This document shows positions 7,408 through 15,485 of a stretch of DNA of 64,000 nt, piece after piece. The stretch is from Bacteroidota bacterium (lineage in GTDB: Bacteria; Bacteroidota; Bacteroidia; Bacteroidales; Lentimicrobiaceae). The DNA lies in contig JAEZDY010000003.1 of the NCBI GenBank assembly GCA_023417935.1, forward strand, positions 1-64,000. The letters are read 5' to 3'. The position numbers were made by a program, and so were the translations under genes. Positions within the stretch are counted from its first letter, which is position 1; each line of letters starts with the position of its first letter. The notes beneath the pieces were generated by a model. It saw only the letters and a program-made list of their open reading frames with translations. It was not told the origin of the DNA and ran no database searches.

Positions 7408-9201
7408 ATGAACAAATATTTAGTAAACCTCAAGGTCAACAATATGCCCGTCTCTGTAGAAGAGGGCACTACCATACTTGATGCAGCCCGAAAGCTGAAT
7501 CTCAGAATTCCAACATTATGTAACCATCCCGATTTAACTGTAGCAGGAAACTGCAGGGTTTGTGTGGTAGAAGTTAAAGGAGCCAGAGTCCTGGCTGCTT
7601 CATGTGCCACACCTGTTTCAGAAGGCATGGAAGTATTTACCAATAGTGAAAAAGTGCGCATAGCACGTAAACACATTGTTGAGTTACTGCTTTCAGAACA
7701 CAATGCCGATTGCACCAAGTGCTTTAAGAATGGCCATTGTGAATTACAAGATCTGGCAAGTGAATATAGGATAGGCGACCATGTTTTCCTTGATCTTGTA
7801 AATCAGGAACACAAGATGCAAGACATTTCTTCACCTTCTATTGTAAAGGACGACAGTAAATGTATCAGGTGTCAGCGTTGTGTTCGTACCTGCCATGAAT
7901 TGCAGGGAATAAGTGCATTGGCTGTAACCAATAAAGGTGATCACCAGCGTATAGCAACTTTCCTAAATAAGCCTTTGAACGATGTTGTATGTTCAAACTG
8001 CGGACAGTGTATTAACCGCTGCCCAACCGGTGCATTAACTGAGCACAATTATATTGAAGAAGTATGGAAAGCCATTTATGATCCTTCAAAATTTGTAGTT
8101 GTACAAACTGCCCCTGCAACCAGAATAGCACTGGGAGAAGATCTCGGATTACCGGTTGGCGAAAGAGTTACAGGCAGAATGGTTTCAGCACTAAAGAAAC
8201 TGGGTTTCAGCAAAGTACTTGATACTGACTTTACTGCTGACCTAACTATTTTAGAAGAAGGCACTGAACTACTAACCCGGTTGAAAAAAGCATTGGTTGA
8301 TAAGGATGATTCTGTATCGCTTCCAATGATGACATCCTGTTCGCCGGGTTGGATTAAATTCCAGGAACACATGTACCCTGAATTACTTGACAACCTGTCA
8401 ACATGTAAGTCACCACAACAAATGTTTGGCGCATTGGCTAAAACATACTATGCTGATAAAATCAACATCAAGGCACAGGACATGATAGTAGTTTCAATTA
8501 TGCCATGTGTTGCCAAGAAGTTTGAATGTGAAAGAACCGAGATGCGTGATAGCGGTTACCAGGATGTTGACTACGTACTAACTACACGTGAATTAGCTAT
8601 GATGATCAAACAAGCCGGTATTGATTTTAACAAGATCGGCGAAGAGCATTATGATAGCATCCTGGGTGAATCTACCGGGGCTGCAGTCATTTTTGGTGCT
8701 ACCGGCGGTGTTATGGAAGCGGCATTAAGAACAGCATATGAAATAGTTACCGGACGCGAAGTACCTTTCACAAACCTTAACATTCAGCCAGTGAGGGGAA
8801 TGGAAGGCATCAAAGAAGCATCTATCAAGATCAAGAACGTAAAACCTGAATGGAGCTTCCTTGAGGGTGTTGATCTTAATGTGGCTATAGCACATGGATT
8901 GGCAAATGCACGGGGTTTAATGGAAAAGGTAAAAAGCGGAGAAGCAAACTACCACTTTATTGAAGTGATGGGTTGTCCGGGTGGTTGTATTGGTGGTGGT
9001 GGTCAGCCTATCCCTACCTCACCTGAGATCAGGAAGTTGAGAACCGATGCAATTTATAGTGAAGATGCCAATATGCCTTTGAGAAAATCGCATGAGAACC
9101 CTGAAGTAGTTGAAGTGTATAAAAACTTCCTGGGCGAACCACTGGGACATAAATCGCATGATTTATTACACACACATTACAAACCTCGCAAACGTTATTA
9201 A
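7408..9201 (+). CDS. hydA: [FeFe] hydrogenase catalytic subunit HydA, first copy
   Basis: The 597-residue subunit interconverts protons and H2. Domains in order: plant-type [2Fe-2S] (C38, C49, C52, C66); His-ligated [4Fe-4S] (H98, C102, C105, C111); 2x[4Fe-4S] (C152-C162 and C195-C205); H-cluster domain; and the small-subunit-like tail. H-cluster motifs are L1 TSCSPGW (309-315), L2 MPCVAKKFE (365-373) and L3 EVMGCPGGCIGGGGQP (519-534). Against the second copy, L1 has CS in place of CC and L3 has MGC in place of MAC. There is no extra C-terminal [2Fe-2S] domain. The protein is cytoplasmic, with no Tat signal. Confidence 0.95.
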   Translation: MNKYLVNLKVNNMPVSVEEGTTILDAARKLNLRIPTLCNHPDLTVAGNCRVCVVEVKGARVLAASCATPVSEGMEVFTNSEKVRIARKHIVELLLSEHNADCTKCFKNGHCELQDLASEYRIGDHVFLDLVNQEHKMQDISSPSIVKDDSKCIRCQRCVRTCHELQGISALAVTNKGDHQRIATFLNKPLNDVVCSNCGQCINRCPTGALTEHNYIEEVWKAIYDPSKFVVVQTAPATRIALGEDLGLPVGERVTGRMVSALKKLGFSKVLDTDFTADLTILEEGTELLTRLKKALVDKDDSVSLPMMTSCSPGWIKFQEHMYPELLDNLSTCKSPQQMFGALAKTYYADKINIKAQDMIVVSIMPCVAKKFECERTEMRDSGYQDVDYVLTTRELAMMIKQAGIDFNKIGEEHYDSILGESTGAAVIFGATGGVMEAALRTAYEIVTGREVPFTNLNIQPVRGMEGIKEASIKIKNVKPEWSFLEGVDLNVAIAHGLANARGLMEKVKSGEANYHFIEVMGCPGGCIGGGGQPIPTSPEIRKLRTDAIYSEDANMPLRKSHENPEVVEVYKNFLGEPLGHKSHDLLHTHYKPRKRY

Positions 9202-9250
9202 TCGTCTAAGTCTCGTTTAGCAGTTCAAATTAAGTTCATTTTGTGCAAAA

Positions 9251-9272
9251 TAGAGTGTTTTCAAACACTCTA
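9251..9272 (+). terminator. stem-loop after first hydA
   Basis: A 9-bp perfect stem (tagagtgtt / aacactcta) with a ttca loop, 50 nt after the hydA stop. There is no T-run, so it is more likely an attenuator or mRNA 3'-end stabiliser than a strong terminator. It separates the first hydCBA set from the downstream genes. Confidence 0.45.
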
Positions 9273-9393
9273 TCAGTGTAACACATTCAGTTTTAACAAT
9301 ACGTGCAATATCAACTAACACAGACTTTCATTGTTAGATTAATAACATTGTTATTTTTTTCACAATTTACTAGTTTAAACCAAAAAGAGTATT

Positions 9394-9401
9394 TAACTTT
9401 G
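9394..9401 (+). promoter_or_regulatory. putative internal promoter -7 element
   Basis: TAACTTTG followed by CAG matches the Bacteroidota -7 consensus TAnnTTTG and lies 56 bp upstream of the first DRTGG gene. No good TTG is seen at the expected -33 distance. With the preceding stem-loop it suggests that the sensory/second-hydrogenase half can be transcribed separately from hydCBA. Confidence 0.5.
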
Positions 9402-9456
9402 CAGCACTTTTTTGATACTAATAAGGGTAGTGAAAAAGAATGTAAAATTGAACTAA

Positions 9457-9801
9457 ATGAAAATCAAGGAAGTAATCAACATTCTTAATGCAAAGGTGGT
9501 TGCAGGGCATCATCAATTAGAGAATGAGGTAGAGTTCACATTCTCCTCTGACCTGATGAGTGATGTACTTACCATTGAAAGAGATAACATACTATTACTG
9601 ACAGGATTGGCTAACTTACAAACAATAAGGACTGCTGAAATGTCGGAAATCAGTAACATAATCTTTGTACGCAAAAAGAAAGTTACTTCCGAAATGCTCC
9701 AGTTAGCCGAAGAAAATGGAATGATACTAATTGAGTGTGACTACTCTATGTTCAAAGCTTCCGGCTTGCTTTTTAATGCAGGGATGAAACCTGTTTATTA
9801 A
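9457..9801 (+). CDS. DRTGG-domain protein, first copy
   Basis: A 114-residue stand-alone DRTGG-type domain (MKIKEVINILNAKVV start; SSDLMSDVL near residue 30). The domain occurs in CBS/DRTGG regulatory proteins and phosphotransacetylases and is thought to bind a small ligand; its function is unknown. Stand-alone copies are commonly found next to HydS-like hydrogenase genes. The related protein at 11607 shares the layout, including the ASDLLSDVI segment. It is separated by 12 bp from the small GHKL ATPase gene downstream. The start is the ATG at 9457; an upstream overlapping frame (9303-9488) is not supported. Confidence 0.8.
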   Translation: MKIKEVINILNAKVVAGHHQLENEVEFTFSSDLMSDVLTIERDNILLLTGLANLQTIRTAEMSEISNIIFVRKKKVTSEMLQLAEENGMILIECDYSMFKASGLLFNAGMKPVY

Positions 9802-9813
9802 TTTATTGATGTC

Positions 9814-10227
9814 ATGAACTTTGAATTTTATGTTGAAGGTGGTAATTTCATTAAAGCCGGCACTACTTCGAGCCAGGTGAAGAAAATACTCAAGCAACTG
9901 AATGTAGATTCAAAGATCATAAAAAGAGTGGTTGTGGCGCTCTATGAAGCTGAAGTAAACATAGTTGCCCACGCATGGTCAGGCAAGGCCCTTATCAACA
10001 TCAGTACTGACAGGATTGACCTGAAACTTATTGATGAAGGGCCTGGCATACCTGATATTGAACTGGCGATGCAGCAGGGGTATTCAACTGCATCAAGTGA
10101 GGTTAGGGAAATGGGATTTGGTGCAGGAATGGGATTACCAAACATTAAGAATAACTGCGATGAACTTAACATCACCTCAGAGGTTGGCGTTGGCACAGTT
10201 GTACAAATGGCAATTTATTTGAATTAA
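9814..10227 (+). CDS. small GHKL-fold ATPase, anti-sigma factor/serine kinase-like
   Basis: The 137-residue protein is only a HATPase_c domain of the RsbW/SpoIIAB type. The N-box is ALYEAEVNIVAHAW (residues 43-56), the G1 motif DEGPGIPD, and the G2 region GFGAGMGLPNIK. There is no dimerisation or phosphoacceptor domain. Such proteins can phosphorylate anti-anti-sigma factors or bind sigma factors, but none is encoded nearby. It sits between a DRTGG gene and the HydS-like gene (6 bp away), an arrangement that recurs around sensory hydrogenases, so a signalling role with them is likely. Confidence 0.8.
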   Translation: MNFEFYVEGGNFIKAGTTSSQVKKILKQLNVDSKIIKRVVVALYEAEVNIVAHAWSGKALINISTDRIDLKLIDEGPGIPDIELAMQQGYSTASSEVREMGFGAGMGLPNIKNNCDELNITSEVGVGTVVQMAIYLN

Positions 10228-10233
10228 AATCAA

Positions 10234-11607
10234 ATGGAAACAGGCACTTTTCATCATGCACTAAAAATTCGCGAGGACCTTTGTGTAGGTTGCTCACATT
10301 GCATGAATGTGTGCCCTACTGAAGCTTTGCGTGTAAGAAACGGCAAAGCCATCTTATTGGCTGAAAGGTGCGTTGATTGTGGCAAGTGTTTCCGCGAATG
10401 CCCTTCAAGTGCAATCATCATTGATCATGATGATTTCAATTACATTTTTGATTACACTTACCGTATCGCCTTATTGCCAGCCATTTTTACAGGGCAGTTT
10501 CCTGAAGAGATTAGTTTCAGACAAATTCATAGTGTGTTGTTGGATATTGGTTTTACACACGTATATGAAGTTGAAAACGGTGCTGAAGTACTTGCTGATG
10601 CTATACAGGATTACGCTGATGCTCATCCGGAAAAGAAACCGTTGATATCCTCATTTTGCCCGGCAATTGTGCGGTTAATTCAAGTGAAATTCCCTTCACT
10701 TGTTGACAACATTATGCTTCTTAAGCCCCCTCTGGATATTTCAGCTCATTTTTTAAAGAAAGAGTTGTTGGAACAGGGTGTTCCTGAGAATGAAATCGGC
10801 ATATTCTATGTAACGCCATGTGCTGCTAAAATAGCAGCAATTAAAGAACCTGTAGGTGAGATCTCCTCCCCTATTACCGGTGCTATCAATATGGACTTTC
10901 TGTTTAACAAAGTCTATCATCGGGTTGCTAAAAAAAGTAATGAAACTTGTACTTTACCTGTTTCATTGTCCCTATCGGATATGGCAAGGAACTGGTCACT
11001 CACAAATGGAGAGGCTCAACACATTAAGGGTAGATGCCTTGCTATTGATGAAATGACAAATGTTATTGATTTCCTCGAAAAGCTTGAAAATGATGAAATC
11101 ACTGATATTGACTTTCTCGAATTAAGGGCTTGTGACGAAAGCTGCGCAGGCGGGGTTCTTACACCGGGTAATCGATTTCTGACTGTTGAAAGGCTCAGGA
11201 ATAAGAACTACACTAAAAAAGACCCTGCTGCACTAACCAATCATCCTGATGCTTTCAGGCCTATCACTGAATGCTCCGGATTCCTCAGAGATAAGATGGG
11301 TATTGATTCAATAAGTCCCAGATCAATTCTCAAACTTGACGAAGATATGGCGGAAGCCATGAAAAAGATGGACAAAGTGAATCAGATACTTAAAGTGCTG
11401 CCAATGATCGATTGCAGTGTATGCGGTTCACCAGGATGCCACTCTTTGGCAATTGATATTGTAAATGGCGAAGCCGATTTGAAGCAGTGCATTTTTGTAC
11501 AAAGGGCACTCGAACAAAAAGGCGAACTAACACCTGATGAAGGCAATAGCATTCTCAGGGAAATATGGGGTTTTGAAAAAACTAATAAATACAGGAAACT
11601 AAAGTAA
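10234..11607 (+). CDS. putative sensory [FeFe] hydrogenase (HydS-like, group C/D) with C-terminal [4Fe-4S] domain
   Basis: The 457-residue protein begins with 2x[4Fe-4S] (C17-C27 and C46-C56). A divergent H-cluster domain follows: SSFCPA (C142), TPCAAK (C196) and RACDESCAGG (C300, C304). The usual proton-relay cysteine next to C142 is phenylalanine, as expected for a slow, sensing-type enzyme. The C-terminus holds CSVCGSPGC...C (C394, C397, C402, C419), a PF04060-like cluster. No PAS domain is present, unlike classical HydS. It overlaps the next gene by one base (TAATG). The likely role is H2 or redox sensing for the flanking hydrogenases; this is inferred from homology and context. Confidence 0.85.
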   Translation: METGTFHHALKIREDLCVGCSHCMNVCPTEALRVRNGKAILLAERCVDCGKCFRECPSSAIIIDHDDFNYIFDYTYRIALLPAIFTGQFPEEISFRQIHSVLLDIGFTHVYEVENGAEVLADAIQDYADAHPEKKPLISSFCPAIVRLIQVKFPSLVDNIMLLKPPLDISAHFLKKELLEQGVPENEIGIFYVTPCAAKIAAIKEPVGEISSPITGAINMDFLFNKVYHRVAKKSNETCTLPVSLSLSDMARNWSLTNGEAQHIKGRCLAIDEMTNVIDFLEKLENDEITDIDFLELRACDESCAGGVLTPGNRFLTVERLRNKNYTKKDPAALTNHPDAFRPITECSGFLRDKMGIDSISPRSILKLDEDMAEAMKKMDKVNQILKVLPMIDCSVCGSPGCHSLAIDIVNGEADLKQCIFVQRALEQKGELTPDEGNSILREIWGFEKTNKYRKLK

Positions 11608-11939
11608 TGAACGTTCAAGAACTGGCTGAAAAGCTCAACCTTAAAGTTATCAGTGGAAATGAAGGCCTTTCCAATGAAATAACCGGTGGCTATGCTTCCG
11701 ATTTACTGAGTGACGTTATCGGACATGCGGATGCAGGCAATATATGGATCACTCTTCAAACACATAAAAATGTAATGGCAATTGCCTCTTTAAAAGACCT
11801 TGCTGCTGTAGTACTCGTAAACAATTTGCAGCCTGAAGAAGATATGGCTGATCAAAGTAATGAGGAAAATATACCGGTTCTTGTAAGCAGTGACCCTGCT
11901 TTTACAATTAACGGCAAAATATATCAGCTTATAAATTAA
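11607..11939 (+). CDS. DRTGG-domain protein, second copy
   Basis: A 110-residue stand-alone DRTGG-type domain (MNVQELAEKLNLKVI start, ASDLLSDVIGHA at about residues 31-42). It is coupled to the HydS-like gene by a TAATG overlap and lies 15 bp before the PHP gene. It is clearly related to the protein at 9457 but diverged, so the pair may bind different ligands or form a heterodimer. Function unknown. Confidence 0.8.
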   Translation: MNVQELAEKLNLKVISGNEGLSNEITGGYASDLLSDVIGHADAGNIWITLQTHKNVMAIASLKDLAAVVLVNNLQPEEDMADQSNEENIPVLVSSDPAFTINGKIYQLIN

Positions 11940-11954
11940 GTAAATAAAACTATC

Positions 11955-12692
11955 ATGCAAGTCTTCAAAGCTGATCTGCATATTCACACAATCTTATCTC
12001 CTTGCGCAAGCCTGGATATGAGCCCTAAGAATATTGTACGGAAAGCGCTGGAGCAAAAACTGGATATTATTGGTATTACTGATCATAATTCAACGCTACA
12101 ATGCGCAATTGTTACAAAAGAAGCATTGGCCTCAGGTTTGAAAGTGTATCCGGGTGTTGAGATCACTACAAAAGAAGAAATTCATTGCCTCGCATACTTC
12201 AGGTCTCTTGAAGTGCTTTCAGATTTCCAGGCACTTTTGGATAAGCAATTACCTGATATTAAGAATAATACATCCCTTTTTGGATATCAGGTTGTGGTGG
12301 ATGAAAATGAGTCTATTGTTTATGAAGAGGACAGGTTGTTGATTTCAGCACTAAATATAGGAATTGATAAGGTAGAGGCATTAGTGCATGAGCATGATGG
12401 TATATTCATTCCGGCACATGTAAATAAGCCAAAGGATAGTCTTACCAGTCAGCTTGGGTTCATACCGTCAAGTTTAAAAGCTGATGCTTATGAATTAACC
12501 AGGCACATGACAATAAGTGATTTCAGAAGAAGCAACCCAAAATTGAATGATAAGCCGATTATGCGCAACTCTGATGCTCACGTTCTCGATCAAATTGGCG
12601 AGAATGTATCAAGTTATCGCATGGTTTCGGTTGATTTCAATGAATTCAGAATGGCACTGAAGAGTCAGGAAGGAAGGGAGGTCATCCAATGA
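11955..12692 (+). CDS. PHP-domain metal-dependent phosphoesterase
   Basis: A 245-residue single PHP domain. Metal-binding motifs are ADLHIHT (residues 6-12), GITDHNS, a PGVEITT strand and a C-terminal NSDAH. PHP proteins hydrolyse phosphoesters such as histidinol phosphate, 3',5'-bisphosphonucleotides or 5'-nucleotides, and the substrate here is unknown. Its stop overlaps the next gene by 4 bp (ATGA). A stand-alone PHP gene in a hydrogenase-sensor operon is a known but unexplained association. It could turn over a nucleotide signal made or sensed by the module. Confidence 0.88.
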   Translation: MQVFKADLHIHTILSPCASLDMSPKNIVRKALEQKLDIIGITDHNSTLQCAIVTKEALASGLKVYPGVEITTKEEIHCLAYFRSLEVLSDFQALLDKQLPDIKNNTSLFGYQVVVDENESIVYEEDRLLISALNIGIDKVEALVHEHDGIFIPAHVNKPKDSLTSQLGFIPSSLKADAYELTRHMTISDFRRSNPKLNDKPIMRNSDAHVLDQIGENVSSYRMVSVDFNEFRMALKSQEGREVIQ

Positions 12693-13234
12693 GAGACATG
12701 GCAATGCATATCATGGATATTGCACAGAATTCAATCTATGCAAATGCAACATCAATCACAATAGAAGTAATTGAAAATAAGGATGACGATAGCTATGTTG
12801 TTATCGTTGATGATAATGGAGGAGGAATGTCCCGGGAAATGGTTTCAACAGTTACTGATCCCTATGTAACAACTCGCACTACTCGTAAAACTGGACTGGG
12901 CATTCCTTTACTTAAACTTAATGCTGAACGTACCGGCGGCAGCTTCAATATAAGAAGCGAAGAAGGCAAAGGCACTAAAGTAGAAGCTGAATTTGTATTT
13001 ACACATCCCGACCGTTTACCGGCGGGTGATATTGCTGGAATAATTGTACTTTTAATAGCAGCAAATCCGGATATTGAGTTTAAGTACCAACATGTTACAA
13101 ATAAAGGAAAGTTCACAATTTGCACTGCTGAAATAAATGAAATACTCGATGGTGTATCAATTAGTGAGCCTTCAGTATTGAGGTTTTTGAAAGAAATGAT
13201 TAAAGAGAATCAGCAACAAATACTGATCTCGTAA
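12689..13234 (+). CDS. histidine-kinase-like ATPase domain protein
   Basis: The 181-residue protein has an N-terminal HATPase_c domain: N-box HIMDIAQNSIYANA (residues 7-20), DDNGGGM at 41-47, and GLGIPLLKLNAERTGG. There is no histidine phosphoacceptor domain. About 60 C-terminal residues (from AGIIVLL) form an extra alpha/beta segment of unknown role. It is coupled to the PHP gene by ATGA and followed 35 bp later by the second hydrogenase set. It resembles the ATP-binding proteins found beside HndA/HydC genes in anaerobes. Probably regulatory; partner unknown. Confidence 0.83.
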   Translation: MRDMAMHIMDIAQNSIYANATSITIEVIENKDDDSYVVIVDDNGGGMSREMVSTVTDPYVTTRTTRKTGLGIPLLKLNAERTGGSFNIRSEEGKGTKVEAEFVFTHPDRLPAGDIAGIIVLLIAANPDIEFKYQHVTNKGKFTICTAEINEILDGVSISEPSVLRFLKEMIKENQQQILIS

Positions 13235-13269
13235 TAATACTCAACAAACAAATACAATTAAAACACATC

Positions 13270-13665
13270 ATGACACAAGTAAAATCACTGGCTGACCTTC
13301 GTAAGATCAAGGACGATCTCCAAGGTAAAATGGGTTTAAGGGAGAAGAGCAACTCTCCTGAAAGCCTTGTACAGATCAGAGTTGCAATGGCAACATGCGG
13401 AATTGCTTCAGGCGCTAAACAAGTGATGGAATTCTTTATTGATGAACTCGATAAGAGGAACATTCAGGCTGTAGTTACTCAAACCGGTTGCATGGGTTAT
13501 TGCTTTGCTGAACCAACTGTTGAAATCACCTTACCCGGGCAGGCACCTGTGGTTTATGGCTATGTGGATACTGCCAAAGCTGACAGTATTATTGAAAAAT
13601 ACATCAAGAACGGTGAATTGGTTGAAGGTATTATACCGGTCAATTATGAAACTATCCAAAAATAA
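13270..13665 (+). CDS. HndB-like thioredoxin-fold [2Fe-2S] subunit
   Basis: A 131-residue protein of the small ferredoxin type found as HndB in NADP-reducing hydrogenases. MATCGIASGAKQVM (C43) and TGCMGYCFAEP (C74, C78) give three of the four cysteines of a thioredoxin-like [2Fe-2S] site. The partner of C43 is absent, as in related proteins as far as I recall. The N-terminal 30 residues form a charged helix (LADLRKIKDDLQGKMG). It is 15 bp upstream of the long NuoF-like gene and forms part of a HndBCDA-like set with the next three genes. Confidence 0.85.
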   Translation: MTQVKSLADLRKIKDDLQGKMGLREKSNSPESLVQIRVAMATCGIASGAKQVMEFFIDELDKRNIQAVVTQTGCMGYCFAEPTVEITLPGQAPVVYGYVDTAKADSIIEKYIKNGELVEGIIPVNYETIQK

Positions 13666-13680
13666 TAGGAGGAAAAAGTA

Positions 13681-15474
13681 ATGGCCAAATTCAAAATGCA
13701 TCTACTTGTATGCAGTGGCACAGGTTGTCATGCGTCAGAAAGTGATTTGCTTCTGCAGAATCTCAAAACCATCATTAATGATAAAGGGCTCGATACCGAA
13801 GTTCAGGTTATCGGCACAGGTTGCTTTGGCTTTTGTGAAAAAGGTCCTATTGTTAAAGTAATGCCCGACAATACTTTCTACACACAGGTTACTCCAAATG
13901 ATGCAAGAGAAATCATTGAGGAGCATGTGATCAAAGGCAGAAAAGTAAACAGGTTGCTTTATGTGAATCCTGAAACCCAGGAGCATATCGCTGATTCAAA
14001 ACACATGGGTTTCTACAAGAAGCAATTGCGTCTGGCACTTAGAAATTGCGGATTTATTGACCCTGAAAACATTGATGAGTATATTGCCCGCGATGGTTAT
14101 GAGGCATTAGCCAAATGTTTGACTGAAATGACACCTCAACAGGTGATTGAAATCATGAAAAAGTCGGGCTTAAGAGGCCGTGGCGGAGGAGGATTTCCTA
14201 CAGGGCTCAAATGGGAAATTACCAGCAAATCAGTGAACGACGAAAAATATGTAGTTTGTAATGCTGATGAAGGCGACCCCGGTGCATTTATGGACCGCTC
14301 AATCCTTGAAGGTGATCCTCATTCCGTAATAGAAGCAATGGCTATATGTGGATATTGTATAGGTGCTACAAACGGACTTGTTTATATCAGGGCAGAGTAT
14401 CCACTGGCAATTGAACGTTTAAAGATAGCAATTGACCAGGCCAGGGAATACGGACTACTTGGTAAAGGAATACTTGGTACAGGTTTTGAATTTGAAATTG
14501 AACTTCGATACGGAGCAGGTGCTTTTGTGTGTGGTGAAGAAACAGCACTTATCCATTCAATGGAAGGGAAGCGCGGTGAGCCAACAATGAAACCTCCATT
14601 CCCATCTGTTTCAGGTTATTACGAAAAACCAACAAATGTAAATAATGTAGAAACACTCGCTAACGTGCCTGTAATTATTAATCAGGGAGCTGAATGGTTT
14701 GCAAGCATTGGTACCGAGAAATCAAAGGGCACAAAAGTATTCGCCCTTGCAGGAAAGATAAACAATGTTGGTCTTATTGAAGTACCAATGGGTACTACAC
14801 TTCGCGAAGTTATCTTTGAAATTGGTGGAGGCATTAAAAGTGGTAAAAAATTCAAGGCTGTTCAAACAGGTGGACCATCAGGTGGCTGCTTAACTGAAAA
14901 ACACCTTGACACTCCAATTGACTATGATAATCTGATCGCCAGTGGCTCTATGATGGGCTCAGGAGGTATGATTGTTATGGATGAGGATGATTGCATGGTA
15001 TCAATGGCTAAGTTCTATCTTGAATTTACAGTTGAAGAATCATGCGGAAAGTGTTCACCTTGTCGTATCGGAAACAAGAGACTGTATGAGATCCTTGATA
15101 AACTTACCAAAGGCAATGGCACTCTTGAAGATATTGATCGCCTCAAGAACCTTAGCAATGTAATCAAAGATACTGCTTTATGCGGTTTAGGTCAAACATC
15201 TCCAAACCCTGTACTATCAACTATTGAAAACTTTTATGATGAATACATAGAGCATGTTACTGATAAGAAATGCCGCGCAGGTCAATGTAAAGCGCTTATG
15301 CAATATGTGATAGTTGCTGAAAACTGCGTTGGTTGTACTGCATGTGCCCGCAATTGCCCGGTTAATTCAATTACCGGTGAAAGAAAAGGAATACACCTTA
15401 TCAACCAGGCTGTATGTATTAAGTGCGGGGCATGTCTCGAAAAATGTAAATTCAATGCAGTGGTAATTAAATAA
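13681..15474 (+). CDS. NAD(P)-linked [FeFe] hydrogenase flavin subunit (HydB/HndC-like), long form
   Basis: The 597-residue protein has three parts. An N-terminal thioredoxin-like [2Fe-2S] domain has C11, C16, C48 and C52. The NuoF core has GRGGGGFPTGLKW, GAGAFVCGEETAL, and the [4Fe-4S] motif in SCGKCSPCRIG. A C-terminal bacterial ferredoxin-type 2x[4Fe-4S] domain spans about residues 545-597 (CVGCTACARNCP and CIKCGACLEKC). This is the architecture of bifurcating HydB and of HndC, where electrons from H2 are split between NAD(P)+ and ferredoxin. A strong AGGAGG (13667-13672) precedes the ATG by 8 nt. The contrast with the 387-residue copy at 6221 is marked. Confidence 0.93.
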   Translation: MAKFKMHLLVCSGTGCHASESDLLLQNLKTIINDKGLDTEVQVIGTGCFGFCEKGPIVKVMPDNTFYTQVTPNDAREIIEEHVIKGRKVNRLLYVNPETQEHIADSKHMGFYKKQLRLALRNCGFIDPENIDEYIARDGYEALAKCLTEMTPQQVIEIMKKSGLRGRGGGGFPTGLKWEITSKSVNDEKYVVCNADEGDPGAFMDRSILEGDPHSVIEAMAICGYCIGATNGLVYIRAEYPLAIERLKIAIDQAREYGLLGKGILGTGFEFEIELRYGAGAFVCGEETALIHSMEGKRGEPTMKPPFPSVSGYYEKPTNVNNVETLANVPVIINQGAEWFASIGTEKSKGTKVFALAGKINNVGLIEVPMGTTLREVIFEIGGGIKSGKKFKAVQTGGPSGGCLTEKHLDTPIDYDNLIASGSMMGSGGMIVMDEDDCMVSMAKFYLEFTVEESCGKCSPCRIGNKRLYEILDKLTKGNGTLEDIDRLKNLSNVIKDTALCGLGQTSPNPVLSTIENFYDEYIEHVTDKKCRAGQCKALMQYVIVAENCVGCTACARNCPVNSITGERKGIHLINQAVCIKCGACLEKCKFNAVVIK

Positions 15475-15485
15475 TTTGAAAGATC

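Noticed and set aside
9303..9488. 61-residue ORF overlapping the first DRTGG gene start
   Set aside because: It covers the promoter-like TAACTTTG and overlaps a gene with family support in another frame.
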